Positions 35,414 through 45,134 of a stretch of 64,000 nt of DNA are shown piece by piece; within the stretch, counting starts at the first letter, position 1; each line of letters starts with the position of its first letter. The DNA is from Metallosphaera sedula DSM 5348 (GTDB taxonomy: Archaea > Thermoproteota > Thermoprotei_A > Sulfolobales > Sulfolobaceae). The DNA lies in NCBI RefSeq assembly GCF_000016605.1, contig NC_009440.1, positions 248,001 to 312,000 on the forward strand, in the 5' to 3' direction. Made by a program: the position numbers and the translations under genes. Below the pieces are notes generated by a model that saw only the letters and a program-made list of their open reading frames with translations, made no database searches and was not told where the DNA came from.

Positions 35414-35917
35414 TTGAACACTGGTCTAAAGATAGGTGAGGTTGTAGCCATAGTGCTTATCGCAGGGGCTCTCTCCCTGGGATTCTTGGGAGGGAATGTG
35501 AGCGCTCAGGTTCCCTCAATCCCATCGGTCTCGGTCCTTGATCATTACACTGGCTTAAGTTGGTCGCTCGTTAGCTCATTCAAGGGAGTTGCGGATAGTT
35601 CTCCCACCGCATTCTTGCAGAGTTTCGGATCATATGCGATATCCTACGCTAATCTCACTGATAGTGGAGGAGATCTGCTCACAGTCCTTCAAGTTTACTT
35701 CCCGTCAGCCCACTCCGCGTTATCATACCTCGAATCGGTGGCTCCCTCAAGCCCTCAGTTGATAAATGGTGTATGGGTCTCCACGTATTCACTGGGCCAA
35801 ACGGAGATTGTGTACATGGTTAGCGGGTCTCATTTCGTTCAGATTTCGTATGTAGGTAGCTCTGGTGCCCTCCCAAGCCTCAGTTCGTTAGAGCAACTAG
35901 GCTCATCCCTGCTTTAG
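35414..35917 (+). CDS. Secreted or membrane-anchored hypothetical protein
   Basis: A 167-residue protein with a signal peptide (residues 1-31, ending near VSAQ) and a soluble domain of about 135 residues rich in Ser, Leu and Tyr, without cysteines. Not recognised. TTG 35414 is preceded by GGTGA six bases upstream, a good Sulfolobus ribosome-binding site. A nearer-to-promoter ATG at 35401 runs only 12 codons in another frame. It probably acts outside the cell. Confidence 0.65.
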   Translation: MNTGLKIGEVVAIVLIAGALSLGFLGGNVSAQVPSIPSVSVLDHYTGLSWSLVSSFKGVADSSPTAFLQSFGSYAISYANLTDSGGDLLTVLQVYFPSAHSALSYLESVAPSSPQLINGVWVSTYSLGQTEIVYMVSGSHFVQISYVGSSGALPSLSSLEQLGSSLL

Positions 35918-36046
35918 CAAGCCTTTTTGACATCTTTCCTTCATTGACTGATTTTCCTCTTTTTATTTTTAGCCAGTGAGAGATCGCACTTTTGTTATGG
36001 AGAAATTAAAAAAGGGTTAAGGTAATTTATATTCACGGGAAATGTT

Positions 36047-38536
36047 GTGGAGAGACCAAGCTTCAAGGCTATCTCAATGATCTATATTCTATTTGTCGTC
36101 TATCTGCTTATCTTCTTCGTCATGGATTCTCACATTTCCGTCCAAAACTTATTAGTTGGTCTCTCCATTCCACTTTCATGCATACCCCTTGCCCTCCCTA
36201 GAGCAAATCTTTACGTTGTTCCCGTGTATTCAATTACCCTTTTCCTCCCTCTGTTTCTTTATCTCTCAAACTTGGATTTGGTGGTTGCAATCCTACTAGT
36301 TGTTTCGTCGCTTGGAGTGCCCTTATCCGCTGGCGATCTAAGGAGATTAGTTGTAGTACCCTTCATGGCCTTCCTAGTCATGTTTGGTATTACCTATTCC
36401 GTTGCAGGAATTATTCTAGTTAGTTCAGGGGCATATTCATGGTTCCCTGTTCTAGCTGGGGTACCTCTCTTCATATCTCCTGTCATGAAACTGGTTCAAA
36501 GCAAGTGGAATGTTGTGCCGGGCATTGCGTTGGTGTTTATTTCACAGTTCCTAGAGAGTGGTCTTAATTTCTTGGGTTTGAGCCTTACAAGTTTCCTTTC
36601 AATATCCTCGATCTCGGTGATACTTTGGGGAGTTTTGGCCTTTCTCGTTTCAGTTTCTTTCCTGGCTCTGGGCTTCAAGAGATCAATTCCTCTGATATTC
36701 TTGGGGCTATCGGCATTAGTGTATCTTCTAGGTCCTACACAACTGGCATTTCTCCCCCTCGAGGCAGGATCAGTGAGCATAGTGAATAGAGAGGAAAGCA
36801 AGGAACTAGAGGTAAGGGCTGAGGGAAACAAGATAGTTGTGAAGTTTCGTCCAAGGGGCACGAAGACTACTCTCCTTGTGGACTCTCTTCCCCAGAAATT
36901 CTCGTGTAACAATTCGGAGTGCATCTCGACCATATTCACACGTCCTGGATCACATGAGGTGAAGCTCTGTTTCGCTGGTGAGTGTATCTCACAGAACATC
37001 GTTACCACTCAGCACGTAGCTTCAACGCCCATCAAAATAGAGAGTATGGTGAACGGTAATAAGTTGAATATAGTGGTGAAGGTTACTGGTAAGGTTAACT
37101 CGCTTGAGGTATCAGTTAATGGGGAGCCAGTGAAACTTCAGGAGAACGGGAGGGAATTCACTGGAGAGTACTTGATTCCAGCTCCAGGGAAATATGTAGT
37201 GGAGGCAACGGCAAGTATCAGAAATAACACCATTTCAGTGTCAAGGGAGGTTGAAGTCAAGTCCCTAAATCTAGAAATCAATCTTAAGGTTGATCAAAGA
37301 TGGCCTGATTTGATTATTACAGCTGAAACTATTGTGGACGGTTCTAAATCCCCTGTAGATAAGATAAGGATAAGGGTAAATGACGAAGATCTCTCCTTCA
37401 ATAACCCAGAGGCTGGAGTTTACACCGCGACGGTTACATCCCTAGAAGGGAAGACCTATGAGGTGGTAGTCGAGGCTCAAAAGGGCGAGATAACTAGGGT
37501 AGAGAGAAGGAAAGTGACCATATCTCCGCCTCTTCTCAGCTCCTGGGATCCCAAGATCTGGATAGGGAGGACTATCTACGGTTACGACGTGGAGAGCATT
37601 CTAGGCATTGGGGGAACCTCGTATGTGCTTCTAGGGAGGAGGGAGAACAAGAAGTATGCAATAAAGATAGCCAACGTTTCTCCTTCATCCTCAAGTTCCT
37701 CAACTAGGCTAGGAATCTCTACGTTCTCTGACCTCAGTAAGGAATCGTCAAAACTCCAGGAGATATCTGAGCGCTCCAATGACATCGTTAAACTGTATGG
37801 GGTCTACGCTGACGTTAATACCATCAGGGAGATCCTGGAGGGAAAGTCCTTCCTATACCTTACCAATCCCCCTGCTATAGTCATGGAGCTAATGACCGGC
37901 GGGACAGCGGAGGACCTAGTGAAGAAGGAGGCAGTGTTTCTCTCATCCAATTGGCCCTCCGTGGTAAGGATTATCTTCATGAGTACAGCGAGGGCACTCT
38001 CAGTGGTTCACAGGGAGAACTACGTTCACCTAGACGTTAAGCCCAGGAATATCTTTTTCAGTGAACCGCCAGGGAACACTGGTGGAGAAGTTCTGAACAA
38101 TCTGGTTAACGGGAAGACTGCGGTAAAGCTTGGGGACCTGGGTTCTGCTAGGAGGAGAGGAGAGAGGATCACCGAATATACAGCCGAGTACTGCCCTGTG
38201 GATCAAGTTGAGGACATGTTATTGGGAAGAGGTGCCAGGCCAGACATGGACGTTTTCGCGCTTGGGGCAACAATTTACAGGTTAATAAACGGGACTTCAC
38301 TTAATCCGCCAGAGGTGGTCAGGGAAATGGACGGAGCTGTAGACGCTTTTCTGAGGAGGGGTGACTTTAGGGCTAACCTAGATAGGGCGAGGAGGGCATA
38401 TTCTGCAGTCCATTCTAGTTTAAGATTGAGCAGGTTCCATGAAGTCGAAGGTCTGGTGAAGAAAATGACGGATCCTGATCCGACAAGGAGACCCTCCATA
38501 CAGGAGGTCCTTAACGAGTTAAATGCGATAAAGTGA
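36047..38536 (+). CDS. Membrane Ser/Thr protein kinase with internal Ig-like repeats
   Basis: An 829-residue protein. Residues 1-240 contain about eight to nine helices. Residues about 245-500 form two or three beta-sandwich domains (PGSHEVKLCFAGEC, PGKYVVEATASI, AGVYTATVTS). Residues about 505-829 are a eukaryote-type kinase: glycine loop ILGIGGTSYVLLG, the Lys of YAIKI, catalytic HLDVKPRN (near 660), LGDLGSARR for DFG, and TRRPSIQEVL near the end. All catalytic residues are present, so it should be active. The kinase must face the cytoplasm; the side of the beta domains is uncertain. Start is GTG 36047. Sulfolobales kinases of this class control archaella and stress responses. Confidence 0.9.
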   Translation: MERPSFKAISMIYILFVVYLLIFFVMDSHISVQNLLVGLSIPLSCIPLALPRANLYVVPVYSITLFLPLFLYLSNLDLVVAILLVVSSLGVPLSAGDLRRLVVVPFMAFLVMFGITYSVAGIILVSSGAYSWFPVLAGVPLFISPVMKLVQSKWNVVPGIALVFISQFLESGLNFLGLSLTSFLSISSISVILWGVLAFLVSVSFLALGFKRSIPLIFLGLSALVYLLGPTQLAFLPLEAGSVSIVNREESKELEVRAEGNKIVVKFRPRGTKTTLLVDSLPQKFSCNNSECISTIFTRPGSHEVKLCFAGECISQNIVTTQHVASTPIKIESMVNGNKLNIVVKVTGKVNSLEVSVNGEPVKLQENGREFTGEYLIPAPGKYVVEATASIRNNTISVSREVEVKSLNLEINLKVDQRWPDLIITAETIVDGSKSPVDKIRIRVNDEDLSFNNPEAGVYTATVTSLEGKTYEVVVEAQKGEITRVERRKVTISPPLLSSWDPKIWIGRTIYGYDVESILGIGGTSYVLLGRRENKKYAIKIANVSPSSSSSSTRLGISTFSDLSKESSKLQEISERSNDIVKLYGVYADVNTIREILEGKSFLYLTNPPAIVMELMTGGTAEDLVKKEAVFLSSNWPSVVRIIFMSTARALSVVHRENYVHLDVKPRNIFFSEPPGNTGGEVLNNLVNGKTAVKLGDLGSARRRGERITEYTAEYCPVDQVEDMLLGRGARPDMDVFALGATIYRLINGTSLNPPEVVREMDGAVDAFLRRGDFRANLDRARRAYSAVHSSLRLSRFHEVEGLVKKMTDPDPTRRPSIQEVLNELNAIK

Positions 38537-38571
38537 GGAAAAGTTTCAACTGGATCCTCAAGGAAAACGAC

Positions 38572-40599
38572 TTATCTTACCTTTAATCCTATAATTATCG
38601 CTACGGCTAGGAAGATTATGAGAGTTATTACCTTGACATAGAAAGATGATATAGTTAGTATCTGTGCAGGTTGAGTCGTAGAATTCTCACCGAGAGAACT
38701 AACGTTAGAGGATGGTGGGATAGTCGTTCTTGTTAGGTTGAGAGTGTTTCTCGTAACGTTTTCACTTTTCGTGAAGCTAACCGTGAGCGATGAGTTGAGC
38801 GGGACCACCACCTTCAAGGGGTAGGTCACGTTATAGCCATTGGGCGGCGAAACCTTAACGTAGTACAAGCCTGGATATAGGTAGAGGGTAGAATTTCCAG
38901 TCACGTTGTAGGGCGTTCCGTTCAGGTTAAGGGTGAACGGGATTTGGCTTTCCACGCGTAGCGGGAACCTCTCCTCGGTGAAGTTGATCTCGACGTAGAG
39001 CGAGACGTTGCGATATGTCCTCCCGTTCAAGGTCACCGCGTTAGAGGAGGGGGTTACGGTTACCTTTCCCTGAGAAAGTTGACCAGTTATGACCTTGACG
39101 GTGTAGTTGTAGTATTCTGGAGGGATTACGCTGAACCCGTAAACTCCCACAGACTCGCTCAGGACCACTAGTCCCGTCGAGTTCACGAGGTGACCGTCTA
39201 TCTCCAGGCTCCAGTAAGGCGCACCGAAGCCCACGATTAGTAGAGTGTAAAGCGATTTGACTGGGGTAAGGAGTAGGGTCGAATTGGTGGGAGAGATCTC
39301 CCCCGTGATCACGTTGTACCCGGGCTCGGGCCTCACGGTGAAGGTGTACTCTCCTGACGGGAGGGTCAGAACTAGGGTTCCCGTGACGTTAACTTCAACG
39401 TTGCCCAGCTCGAGGACCCAATACCCTGGGTAGTTCAGGGTTATGGAGGCCGTGAAGCCGGGAGACGAGGCAGAGTACACGTATACCTGGTCGTTGACCA
39501 AGGTGTACAGGAGGATCCCTCCCTGGAATGGGACGAAGCCTACCAGGTTACCCTGGATCGGGGTCGAGGACACCTCCCCCGTGAAAAGATTTATCTCCTC
39601 AAGGCCTTGCGACAGGAGGTAGGCTGTCCCCTGGCTCTCGTATAGGAGGGATGAGGCCGAGAAGGTGATTGAGGACACCAGGGTTGACCCCCTCACAACA
39701 TAGGTCTGATCCCCAGACACAACGTAGGTCACATTGAAGGGTCCAGGAATCGCGAGTTGACCCGGAGACGGGAGCGGGATCATGGAGACGCTGGAGGAGG
39801 CTATCACCAGGCTAGAGCCGTTCAGGATGAGGGCAGTGTTGCCGTCTATCCAGGCAGAGTTAACCTCGGTTAGGCCAGGGACGTACAAGACCTTGCCCGA
39901 GTCGGTGATGATGTAGGACTGAGGGCCCTCGATTATTAGCCCGCCATGTACCTTGATGAGCTTACCTGGAGACGAAACAAGTGCGGTTGGGGGACCTGAT
40001 AGGAGGGTTCCAGAGTACACGAAAAGTTGTTCCAGGCTGACCTGTACTATTCCACCGTTGACAGACCATATCAAAAGGTTGGCACTATCTGCCGTGGAGT
40101 TCAGCATTTCCACCCCAACTTTCCCCTGCCCCAGGTAGACGCTAACGCCCACGAATTTCCCGGTACTCATGTTAAGGGCTGTGACGGAAGACCCAGAACT
40201 AGAGTTATACTCCAGGAATAGGTAATCCCCCACGTTCCCCACAAGCGTGTAGTTCGTCGAGATCGGAATCTCAATCTCTCTATTGTTCACCACGTTAAGG
40301 ATCCACATCCTCAGGAAAGGCGTTCCGTTCACGACCACATACCCCTCAATCACGACGTAATTACCCTCTAGTCCCGCACTTCCAATCACCCCTTGCCCCA
40401 TCAGGACCAGACTGGTGTTCTCCCAGACATACACGTCTCCCTGAAAGCATCCAACCATGTAATTTTCGTTTGTAACATTGGAGTGGAACACCCCCTTCAC
40501 ACTCTGCACGTTATATATCACGTTCTGGATAAGGGCCTGCGAACTGGTTAGCGGAACCAAGGCGAACAACAAAAGGGCAACGAGTAGAACTACTCTCAT
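38572..40599 (-). CDS. Large surface protein with C-terminal membrane anchor
   Basis: A 675-residue protein: signal peptide (1-20), a long beta-rich region (about 20-380) of possible propeller type, three similar repeats (about 385-605, each with YWVLELG / YWSLEIDG / PFTLNLNG, then Asn-rich strands and a Tyr-containing turn), a Thr/Ser/Asn-rich stalk and a final helix (about 652-672). There are many N-glycosylation sites (NVT, NST, NLT). The repeats resemble those in thermopsin-like and other Sulfolobales surface proteins, but no protease residues are seen. It is convergent with the kinase gene. Function unknown. Confidence 0.75.
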   Translation of the reverse strand: MRVVLLVALLLFALVPLTSSQALIQNVIYNVQSVKGVFHSNVTNENYMVGCFQGDVYVWENTSLVLMGQGVIGSAGLEGNYVVIEGYVVVNGTPFLRMWILNVVNNREIEIPISTNYTLVGNVGDYLFLEYNSSSGSSVTALNMSTGKFVGVSVYLGQGKVGVEMLNSTADSANLLIWSVNGGIVQVSLEQLFVYSGTLLSGPPTALVSSPGKLIKVHGGLIIEGPQSYIITDSGKVLYVPGLTEVNSAWIDGNTALILNGSSLVIASSSVSMIPLPSPGQLAIPGPFNVTYVVSGDQTYVVRGSTLVSSITFSASSLLYESQGTAYLLSQGLEEINLFTGEVSSTPIQGNLVGFVPFQGGILLYTLVNDQVYVYSASSPGFTASITLNYPGYWVLELGNVEVNVTGTLVLTLPSGEYTFTVRPEPGYNVITGEISPTNSTLLLTPVKSLYTLLIVGFGAPYWSLEIDGHLVNSTGLVVLSESVGVYGFSVIPPEYYNYTVKVITGQLSQGKVTVTPSSNAVTLNGRTYRNVSLYVEINFTEERFPLRVESQIPFTLNLNGTPYNVTGNSTLYLYPGLYYVKVSPPNGYNVTYPLKVVVPLNSSLTVSFTKSENVTRNTLNLTRTTIPPSSNVSSLGENSTTQPAQILTISSFYVKVITLIIFLAVAIIIGLKVR

Positions 40600-40819
40600 T
40601 TTAACTCCCTTATTACACCACTTTTTTAACCTTGTCCTAACTTCCGCGACGATTAGACCTACTCGATGTCCTCCTCAATCTCCCTTCTCCAGGAGAACAG
40701 AAACAATACTGAAATAGTACAGTCGTGACGCGTGGTGATTTAGTCATAACACCTTAATTCATTTAGAGCAATGTTCTGTAATTATATGATTCTATATATC
40801 ATTGAACTCCAAAGATACT

Positions 40820-40827
40820 AATTTATG
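40820..40827 (+). promoter_or_regulatory. TATA-like element of fixABCX
   Basis: AATTTATG centred about 26 bases before ATG 40850; it supports that start for fixA and a leaderless operon mRNA. Confidence 0.5.
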
Positions 40828-40849
40828 TTTCCCTAGGGTAGTTATTATC

Positions 40850-41572
40850 ATGTCAGTAGTCGCTTGTTTCAAAGTGGTACCAGACGATACGTCTGTTCGC
40901 GTTATAGGCGGGAAAGTCGAGACAAACGTTCCCGTCAAGATAAGCACCTACGATAAGAACGCTATTGAGGAGGCCGTTAGATTGAAGGAGAAGCTGGGAT
41001 GGAAGGCCATAGGCGTTACCGTTGGTAATACTGACAGGAAGAGCATCAGGGATGCCCTCTCCATGGGATTAGACGAGGTTGTGGCAATATCCACAGGTTA
41101 CCTAGACGTAGCAGGGACGGCCATGGCACTTGCCGAGACCGTGAGGGGAATATCACCCAAGCTTGTGTTAATGGCTGAAACCACTACTGACAGCAGTACT
41201 TCTGCGCTTCCCCCTTACCTAGCACAACTGTTGGGTTATCCTCTCATCTCCTATGTTAGATCTCTTACGATTCACGACTCAACGATCACGGCAGAGAGGA
41301 GTGTAGGTGACGTAGAGGTCGTGGAGGCGCCTCTCCCAGCCGTGGTGTCTGTGACCGGGGAAATTAACACACCTAGGACGCCCTCAGTGAAGCAAATAAT
41401 GGAGTCGGCGAAAAAACCTGTGAAGCAGGTTAATTTCTCGTCTCAACCCTTAGCTGAGCTGGTTGAAGTTCAACCCTTCGTCACAACGAGGAAGAAGGTG
41501 ATAATCGAGAAACCCATGGCTGAGGCCGTGGATCAGCTCATAAACTACCTGAAGGGGGAGGGAGTGCTATGA
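40850..41572 (+). CDS. fixA: Electron transfer flavoprotein beta subunit (FixA)
   Basis: A 240-residue EtfB/FixA protein. CFKVVPDDTSVRV at the start, YDKNAIEEAVRLKEK and the later TVGNTDRKSIRDALSMGLDE are typical of the beta subunit, which carries AMP or, in bifurcating types, FAD. The frame is open from 40802, but the TATA box and homology support ATG 40850. First of four tightly overlapping genes fixABCX that form an electron-transfer complex between NADH or acyl-CoA dehydrogenase, quinone and ferredoxin. Confidence 0.92.
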   Translation: MSVVACFKVVPDDTSVRVIGGKVETNVPVKISTYDKNAIEEAVRLKEKLGWKAIGVTVGNTDRKSIRDALSMGLDEVVAISTGYLDVAGTAMALAETVRGISPKLVLMAETTTDSSTSALPPYLAQLLGYPLISYVRSLTIHDSTITAERSVGDVEVVEAPLPAVVSVTGEINTPRTPSVKQIMESAKKPVKQVNFSSQPLAELVEVQPFVTTRKKVIIEKPMAEAVDQLINYLKGEGVL

Positions 41573-42432
41573 GAATCCTAGTCGTTTCAGAGGACCCAGA
41601 CTTCTTCAGATCCTCATCGTGGATCGCACAGCAACTTGGAGGTGAAATACTTGGGATCCATCCCTCGGAGAGCAGGTATGTGGACAAGTTGTTCATTCCA
41701 ACCCTGGAGGGAGCGTGGGAACTACCCCTCTCCGAGTTTGCATACACCCTAAAGCCTGATGTAGTGATAGCTGGAGGTACCAAGAGGGATAGAACCTTCG
41801 CCTTCTCGCTTGCGGGTAAGCTCAAGGCCTCAGTCGCCTCAGATGTGATGGAGGCCAAGTTTGAGGGACAGTCCCTTCTGGTAAAGAGACCAGTTTACAG
41901 CGGTGTGGGAATAGCTACCCTCAGGCTCAAGTTGCCCGCAGTTATCACGGTTCAGAAGAACACGATGGAGCCTAACCTCCTCAAGGGAGAGGTAGAGAAG
42001 GTTACCTTGCCTAGCTCCAGTGTTGTCTTGAAGGAGAGGAAGCCCGCACAACAATCGGTTAGTCTTGACAAGGCCAAGATAATCGTGTCAGTGGGAAGGG
42101 GAATGGGATCCAAGGAGAACGTCAAGTATGCCGAGGAATTGGCCAAGTTGTTGAATGGCGCAGTGGGAGGTAGCAGGCCTGTGACTGCGGAGATGGGTTG
42201 GCTCCCTGAGGACAGGCAAATAGGCCTATCAGGGAACAAGGTTAGACCTCAGCTCTACATAGCCCTGGGAATTTCGGGTCAGCCTCAACATATAGCCGGG
42301 ATCAGGGACTCGAAGATAATAGTGGCGGTCAACAAGGACAAGAATGCCCCGATTGCCGAGAACTGCGATTACCTAGTTGTGGGGGACGCAATAGAATTCT
42401 GTAAGGTAATGATCGGGAGGCTTTCAAAATGA
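41569..42432 (+). CDS. fixB: Electron transfer flavoprotein alpha subunit (FixB)
   Basis: A 287-residue EtfA/FixB. The C-terminal FAD domain is clear: SVGRGMGSKENVKYAEELA, GGSRPVTAEMGWLPEDRQIG and SGQPQHIAGIRDSKIIVAVN. The N-terminal domain is short compared with bacterial EtfA. ATG overlaps the fixA stop by four bases, and its own stop overlaps fixC by four. Confidence 0.93.
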   Translation: MRILVVSEDPDFFRSSSWIAQQLGGEILGIHPSESRYVDKLFIPTLEGAWELPLSEFAYTLKPDVVIAGGTKRDRTFAFSLAGKLKASVASDVMEAKFEGQSLLVKRPVYSGVGIATLRLKLPAVITVQKNTMEPNLLKGEVEKVTLPSSSVVLKERKPAQQSVSLDKAKIIVSVGRGMGSKENVKYAEELAKLLNGAVGGSRPVTAEMGWLPEDRQIGLSGNKVRPQLYIALGISGQPQHIAGIRDSKIIVAVNKDKNAPIAENCDYLVVGDAIEFCKVMIGRLSK

Positions 42433-43634
42433 GCTTTGATGCAGACGTTATAGTTGTGGGCGGAGGCCTCGCTGGCCTATCAGCTGGGATAACCGCGAAC
42501 AGGGAAGGTCTGTCCACCCTAATCCTGGAAAGAGGTGAGTACTCTGGAGCAAAGAACGTTAGCGGGGGGAGGATGTATGTTCACGCACTTAAGAGCCTAG
42601 TTAACCTTGAGGAGGCTCCCCTTGAGAAGCCCATCGTTAGGGAGACGTACGAAATTACCTGCGGGGAGAAGAGACTCACCTTCTCTTTTTACGATCCGAA
42701 CACAAGGAATAGCTACTCGGTGTTGAGAGCTAAGTTTGATCCATGGCTCGCAAAGAAGGCAGAGGAGGAGGGGGTTTTAGTTATGTATGAGACCTTGGTT
42801 CATGATGCAGTGAGGGAGAATCAGGGTATCACCGTGAGAACCAGCAGGGGAGATCTTAGGGCTAAGTTAGTGATTGAGGCAGATGGAGTGACCGCAGGCG
42901 TGTCTAGGTACCTAGGACTGAGGAGTCTCTCCCCCGACTCACTCATGCTGGGAGTAAAGGAAGTGATAAAGCCTGACAGCGTTCCTGAGGAGGGTGAGGC
43001 GAGGGTACTAGTGGGGTACCTGAACGGCCTACTTGGAGGTGGTTTCATGTACGTGAACAAGGACACTTTGTCGATAGGTGCCACAGTCAAGGTCAATTCC
43101 CTGCAGAAAGAGAGAGTCTTGGCCAGGGATATAGTGGAGGATCTAAGAACCAAACTGGGAGTTGAGGGTGAAATACTTGAGTATTCGGCTCACCTTATCC
43201 CCTACTATGGTTATACTAAGCTTCCCCCTCTTACCGCACCTAACCTGCTCGTTACAGGTGACGCGGCGGGTTTCCTGATTAATGACGGATTTGTCATAAG
43301 GGGAATGGATCTGGCCATTGGGTCAGGGATTGTGGCCGGAAGGGCTGCCAAAAAGATACTGGATCTAGGGGATCCCTCTAACACGAAAATTTATGAGGAT
43401 ATGCTCCAGGAATCCTTCGTGATGAAGGACCTTAAGACAGCCAGCAGGGCTTTTCAGCTCATGAATAACGAGAGGTTGTTCAAGGTTTACCCAGAACTGT
43501 TCTGCAGGGTCCTTTCAAGAATGTTCACAGTGGAGGGAGAGAGGAAGACTCTCATGACCGTCTTCCAAGAGGAAGTGAAGAGAGATGGTCTCACCCTGAC
43601 GCAGGTAGTGAGGGACTTGACGAAGGTGATGTGA
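42429..43634 (+). CDS. fixC: FAD-dependent ETF:quinone oxidoreductase-like flavoprotein (FixC)
   Basis: A 401-residue FixC. The N-terminal Rossmann motif GGGLAGLSAGITANREG, the ERGEYSGAKNVSGG segment and VTGDAAGFLINDGFVIRGMD near residue 275 are those of FixC/ETF-QO. It takes electrons from FixAB and passes them to quinone with the help of FixX. Together with fixX it makes the complex quinone-linked. Its stop lies directly before the fixX TTG. Confidence 0.93.
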   Translation: MSFDADVIVVGGGLAGLSAGITANREGLSTLILERGEYSGAKNVSGGRMYVHALKSLVNLEEAPLEKPIVRETYEITCGEKRLTFSFYDPNTRNSYSVLRAKFDPWLAKKAEEEGVLVMYETLVHDAVRENQGITVRTSRGDLRAKLVIEADGVTAGVSRYLGLRSLSPDSLMLGVKEVIKPDSVPEEGEARVLVGYLNGLLGGGFMYVNKDTLSIGATVKVNSLQKERVLARDIVEDLRTKLGVEGEILEYSAHLIPYYGYTKLPPLTAPNLLVTGDAAGFLINDGFVIRGMDLAIGSGIVAGRAAKKILDLGDPSNTKIYEDMLQESFVMKDLKTASRAFQLMNNERLFKVYPELFCRVLSRMFTVEGERKTLMTVFQEEVKRDGLTLTQVVRDLTKVM

Positions 43635-43898
43635 TTGGATCTAGTTAAGAGGCTTTCACTCAATAAGTACCGAGTTGACAGGGAACCACACATTAAGGTT
43701 AACCTAGAGGTATGCAGGACCTGTGCCGAAAAACCCTGCGTTAAGGTGTGTCCTGCCGGAACCTATGAGAGATCCGGTGACGTTATAGAAGTACATTACG
43801 AGAGGTGTCTAGAGTGTGGTGCCGCCCTCGTAGCCTGTCCCTTCGGCGCCATATCCTTCAAGTTCCCTGAGGGAGGAGTTAGCTTCAGATATGGTTAA
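43635..43898 (+). CDS. fixX: Ferredoxin-like protein FixX
   Basis: An 87-residue FixX: CRTCAEKPCVKVCPAG and CLECGAALVACPFGAI. The second motif lacks one of the four usual cysteines, so a single 4Fe-4S cluster is expected, as in other FixX. It starts with TTG immediately after the fixC stop. Completes the FixABCX set. Confidence 0.93.
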   Translation: MDLVKRLSLNKYRVDREPHIKVNLEVCRTCAEKPCVKVCPAGTYERSGDVIEVHYERCLECGAALVACPFGAISFKFPEGGVSFRYG

Positions 43899-43920
43899 CT
43901 TCAGGGACGGTTCATTGCTA

Positions 43921-43928
43921 TTTATAAC
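43921..43928 (+). promoter_or_regulatory. TATA-like element of the vWA gene
   Basis: TTTATAAC centred 26 bases before ATG 43950. It supports that start and a promoter separate from fixABCX. Confidence 0.5.
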
Positions 43929-43949
43929 TTGCATTTGTATCTTTTTATT

Positions 43950-45134
43950 ATGGTCCTTTCTCTACGGCTAGAGGGCTCTCACTTATTTTCGTGGAATGGG
44001 GAGCTCAAGTTTGCGTTTCGAGCGACCATAGTCCCGGAGAGAGTGAAACCTGTACCCCTTGACCTCTTCATAGTCCTTGACGTGAGCGGTTCCATGGGTA
44101 TTATTGATAACCCTCCTGAGGTAGACGATAGCCTGATTGCAGGCACGGCCGAGGTTGATGGACACGTAGTTAGGTACTTGAAGGACGACATAGGCGTTAA
44201 CAACAGGTTAGAGGTGGCACTCGAGGCCATAAGGAACCTTTTGGAGAACGCTGATACTTCCACAAGGGTTACGATTATCACGTTCTCGGACCACGTGAAC
44301 GTTCTCTGCAGGAGGGTTACACCTAGTACGGCCCTGGAGCACTTAGAGGAAATAGTCCCTGACGGAAACACTGCCCTCTACTCCGCAGTCAAGAAGGCCA
44401 TTTCCCTCATTGACGAACATCCAGCCAGAGTATTACTCATCACCGATGGCTATCCCACTGATGTGGAGGATGAGACGGAGTACTCTAAGCTAGAGGTCCC
44501 TAGATTCTCGCAGTTCATTCCCATTGGCGTAGGCGAGTATAACGCGAAAATCCTACGCAGTTTGGCAGACCTTAGTAACGGACGCTTCTATCACGTGAAT
44601 GACGTGAGCGAGATCTCAAGGATAATGGAGGAAGAGAGGGCGAAGCCATCTGGTGGAGTGAAGGTCAGGGTAGACGTCCTCTCTAAGTTTCCCGTGAATT
44701 ATGTGAACTACACCCCTCCGATCTACATTGGTACAGTTGAGGGTGTCACAAGGATTTACGGTTTCATTCAAGTGCCCCCCAAATACTCTGGCGAACTCGT
44801 GAGGGTTAAGTTAACCTACACAGACACGCTTGATGACAGGGAGTATTCCCTAGAGAAGTTCATCTCCGTAATCCCAGCGACGGACAGTGCGCAGTTCGTC
44901 TCTGGGCTAAACAAGTACCTTCTATGGGAGGCAGAATATTACGAGAAGATGAAGGAGATATCCAAGCTCCTGGAGTCGGGCATGCAGGTCGAGGCAACCA
45001 GGAAGATGCAGGAGCTTAAGGATATTGCAGAAAGGACGAGAAAGGCAGATCTGATTGAGGCTACGAAGAAGTTGATGAATTCGAGCGACGAAAAGGAGAT
45101 AAGTAGTGAAATAACGAGGAAAATGAGATCATGA
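43950..45134 (+). CDS. Von Willebrand factor A domain protein
   Basis: A 394-residue cytoplasmic protein. A vWA domain (about 40-225) has an intact MIDAS: DVSGS (D44, S46, S48), a later Thr in DGNTALYSA and Asp in ITDGYPTD. A beta-sandwich (about 230-320) and a C-terminal helical region with KMKEISKLLESGMQVEATRK follow. The layout is like ArnB, the vWA partner of FHA protein ArnA that restrains archaellum expression in Sulfolobus, but no arnA-like gene is near. A frame start at 43929 is possible. Its stop overlaps the crotonase ATG by four bases. Confidence 0.87.
   Translation: MVLSLRLEGSHLFSWNGELKFAFRATIVPERVKPVPLDLFIVLDVSGSMGIIDNPPEVDDSLIAGTAEVDGHVVRYLKDDIGVNNRLEVALEAIRNLLENADTSTRVTIITFSDHVNVLCRRVTPSTALEHLEEIVPDGNTALYSAVKKAISLIDEHPARVLLITDGYPTDVEDETEYSKLEVPRFSQFIPIGVGEYNAKILRSLADLSNGRFYHVNDVSEISRIMEEERAKPSGGVKVRVDVLSKFPVNYVNYTPPIYIGTVEGVTRIYGFIQVPPKYSGELVRVKLTYTDTLDDREYSLEKFISVIPATDSAQFVSGLNKYLLWEAEYYEKMKEISKLLESGMQVEATRKMQELKDIAERTRKADLIEATKKLMNSSDEKEISSEITRKMRS

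Noticed and set aside
35401-35436. ATG start with a one-base indel for the secreted protein at 35414
   Set aside because: TTG 35414 has a GGTGA ribosome-binding site six bases before it, so no indel is needed.
40600-40740. Minus-strand peptide ending FSWRREIEEDIE before fixA
   Set aside because: Only about 17 codons from a TTG with no promoter; too short to support.
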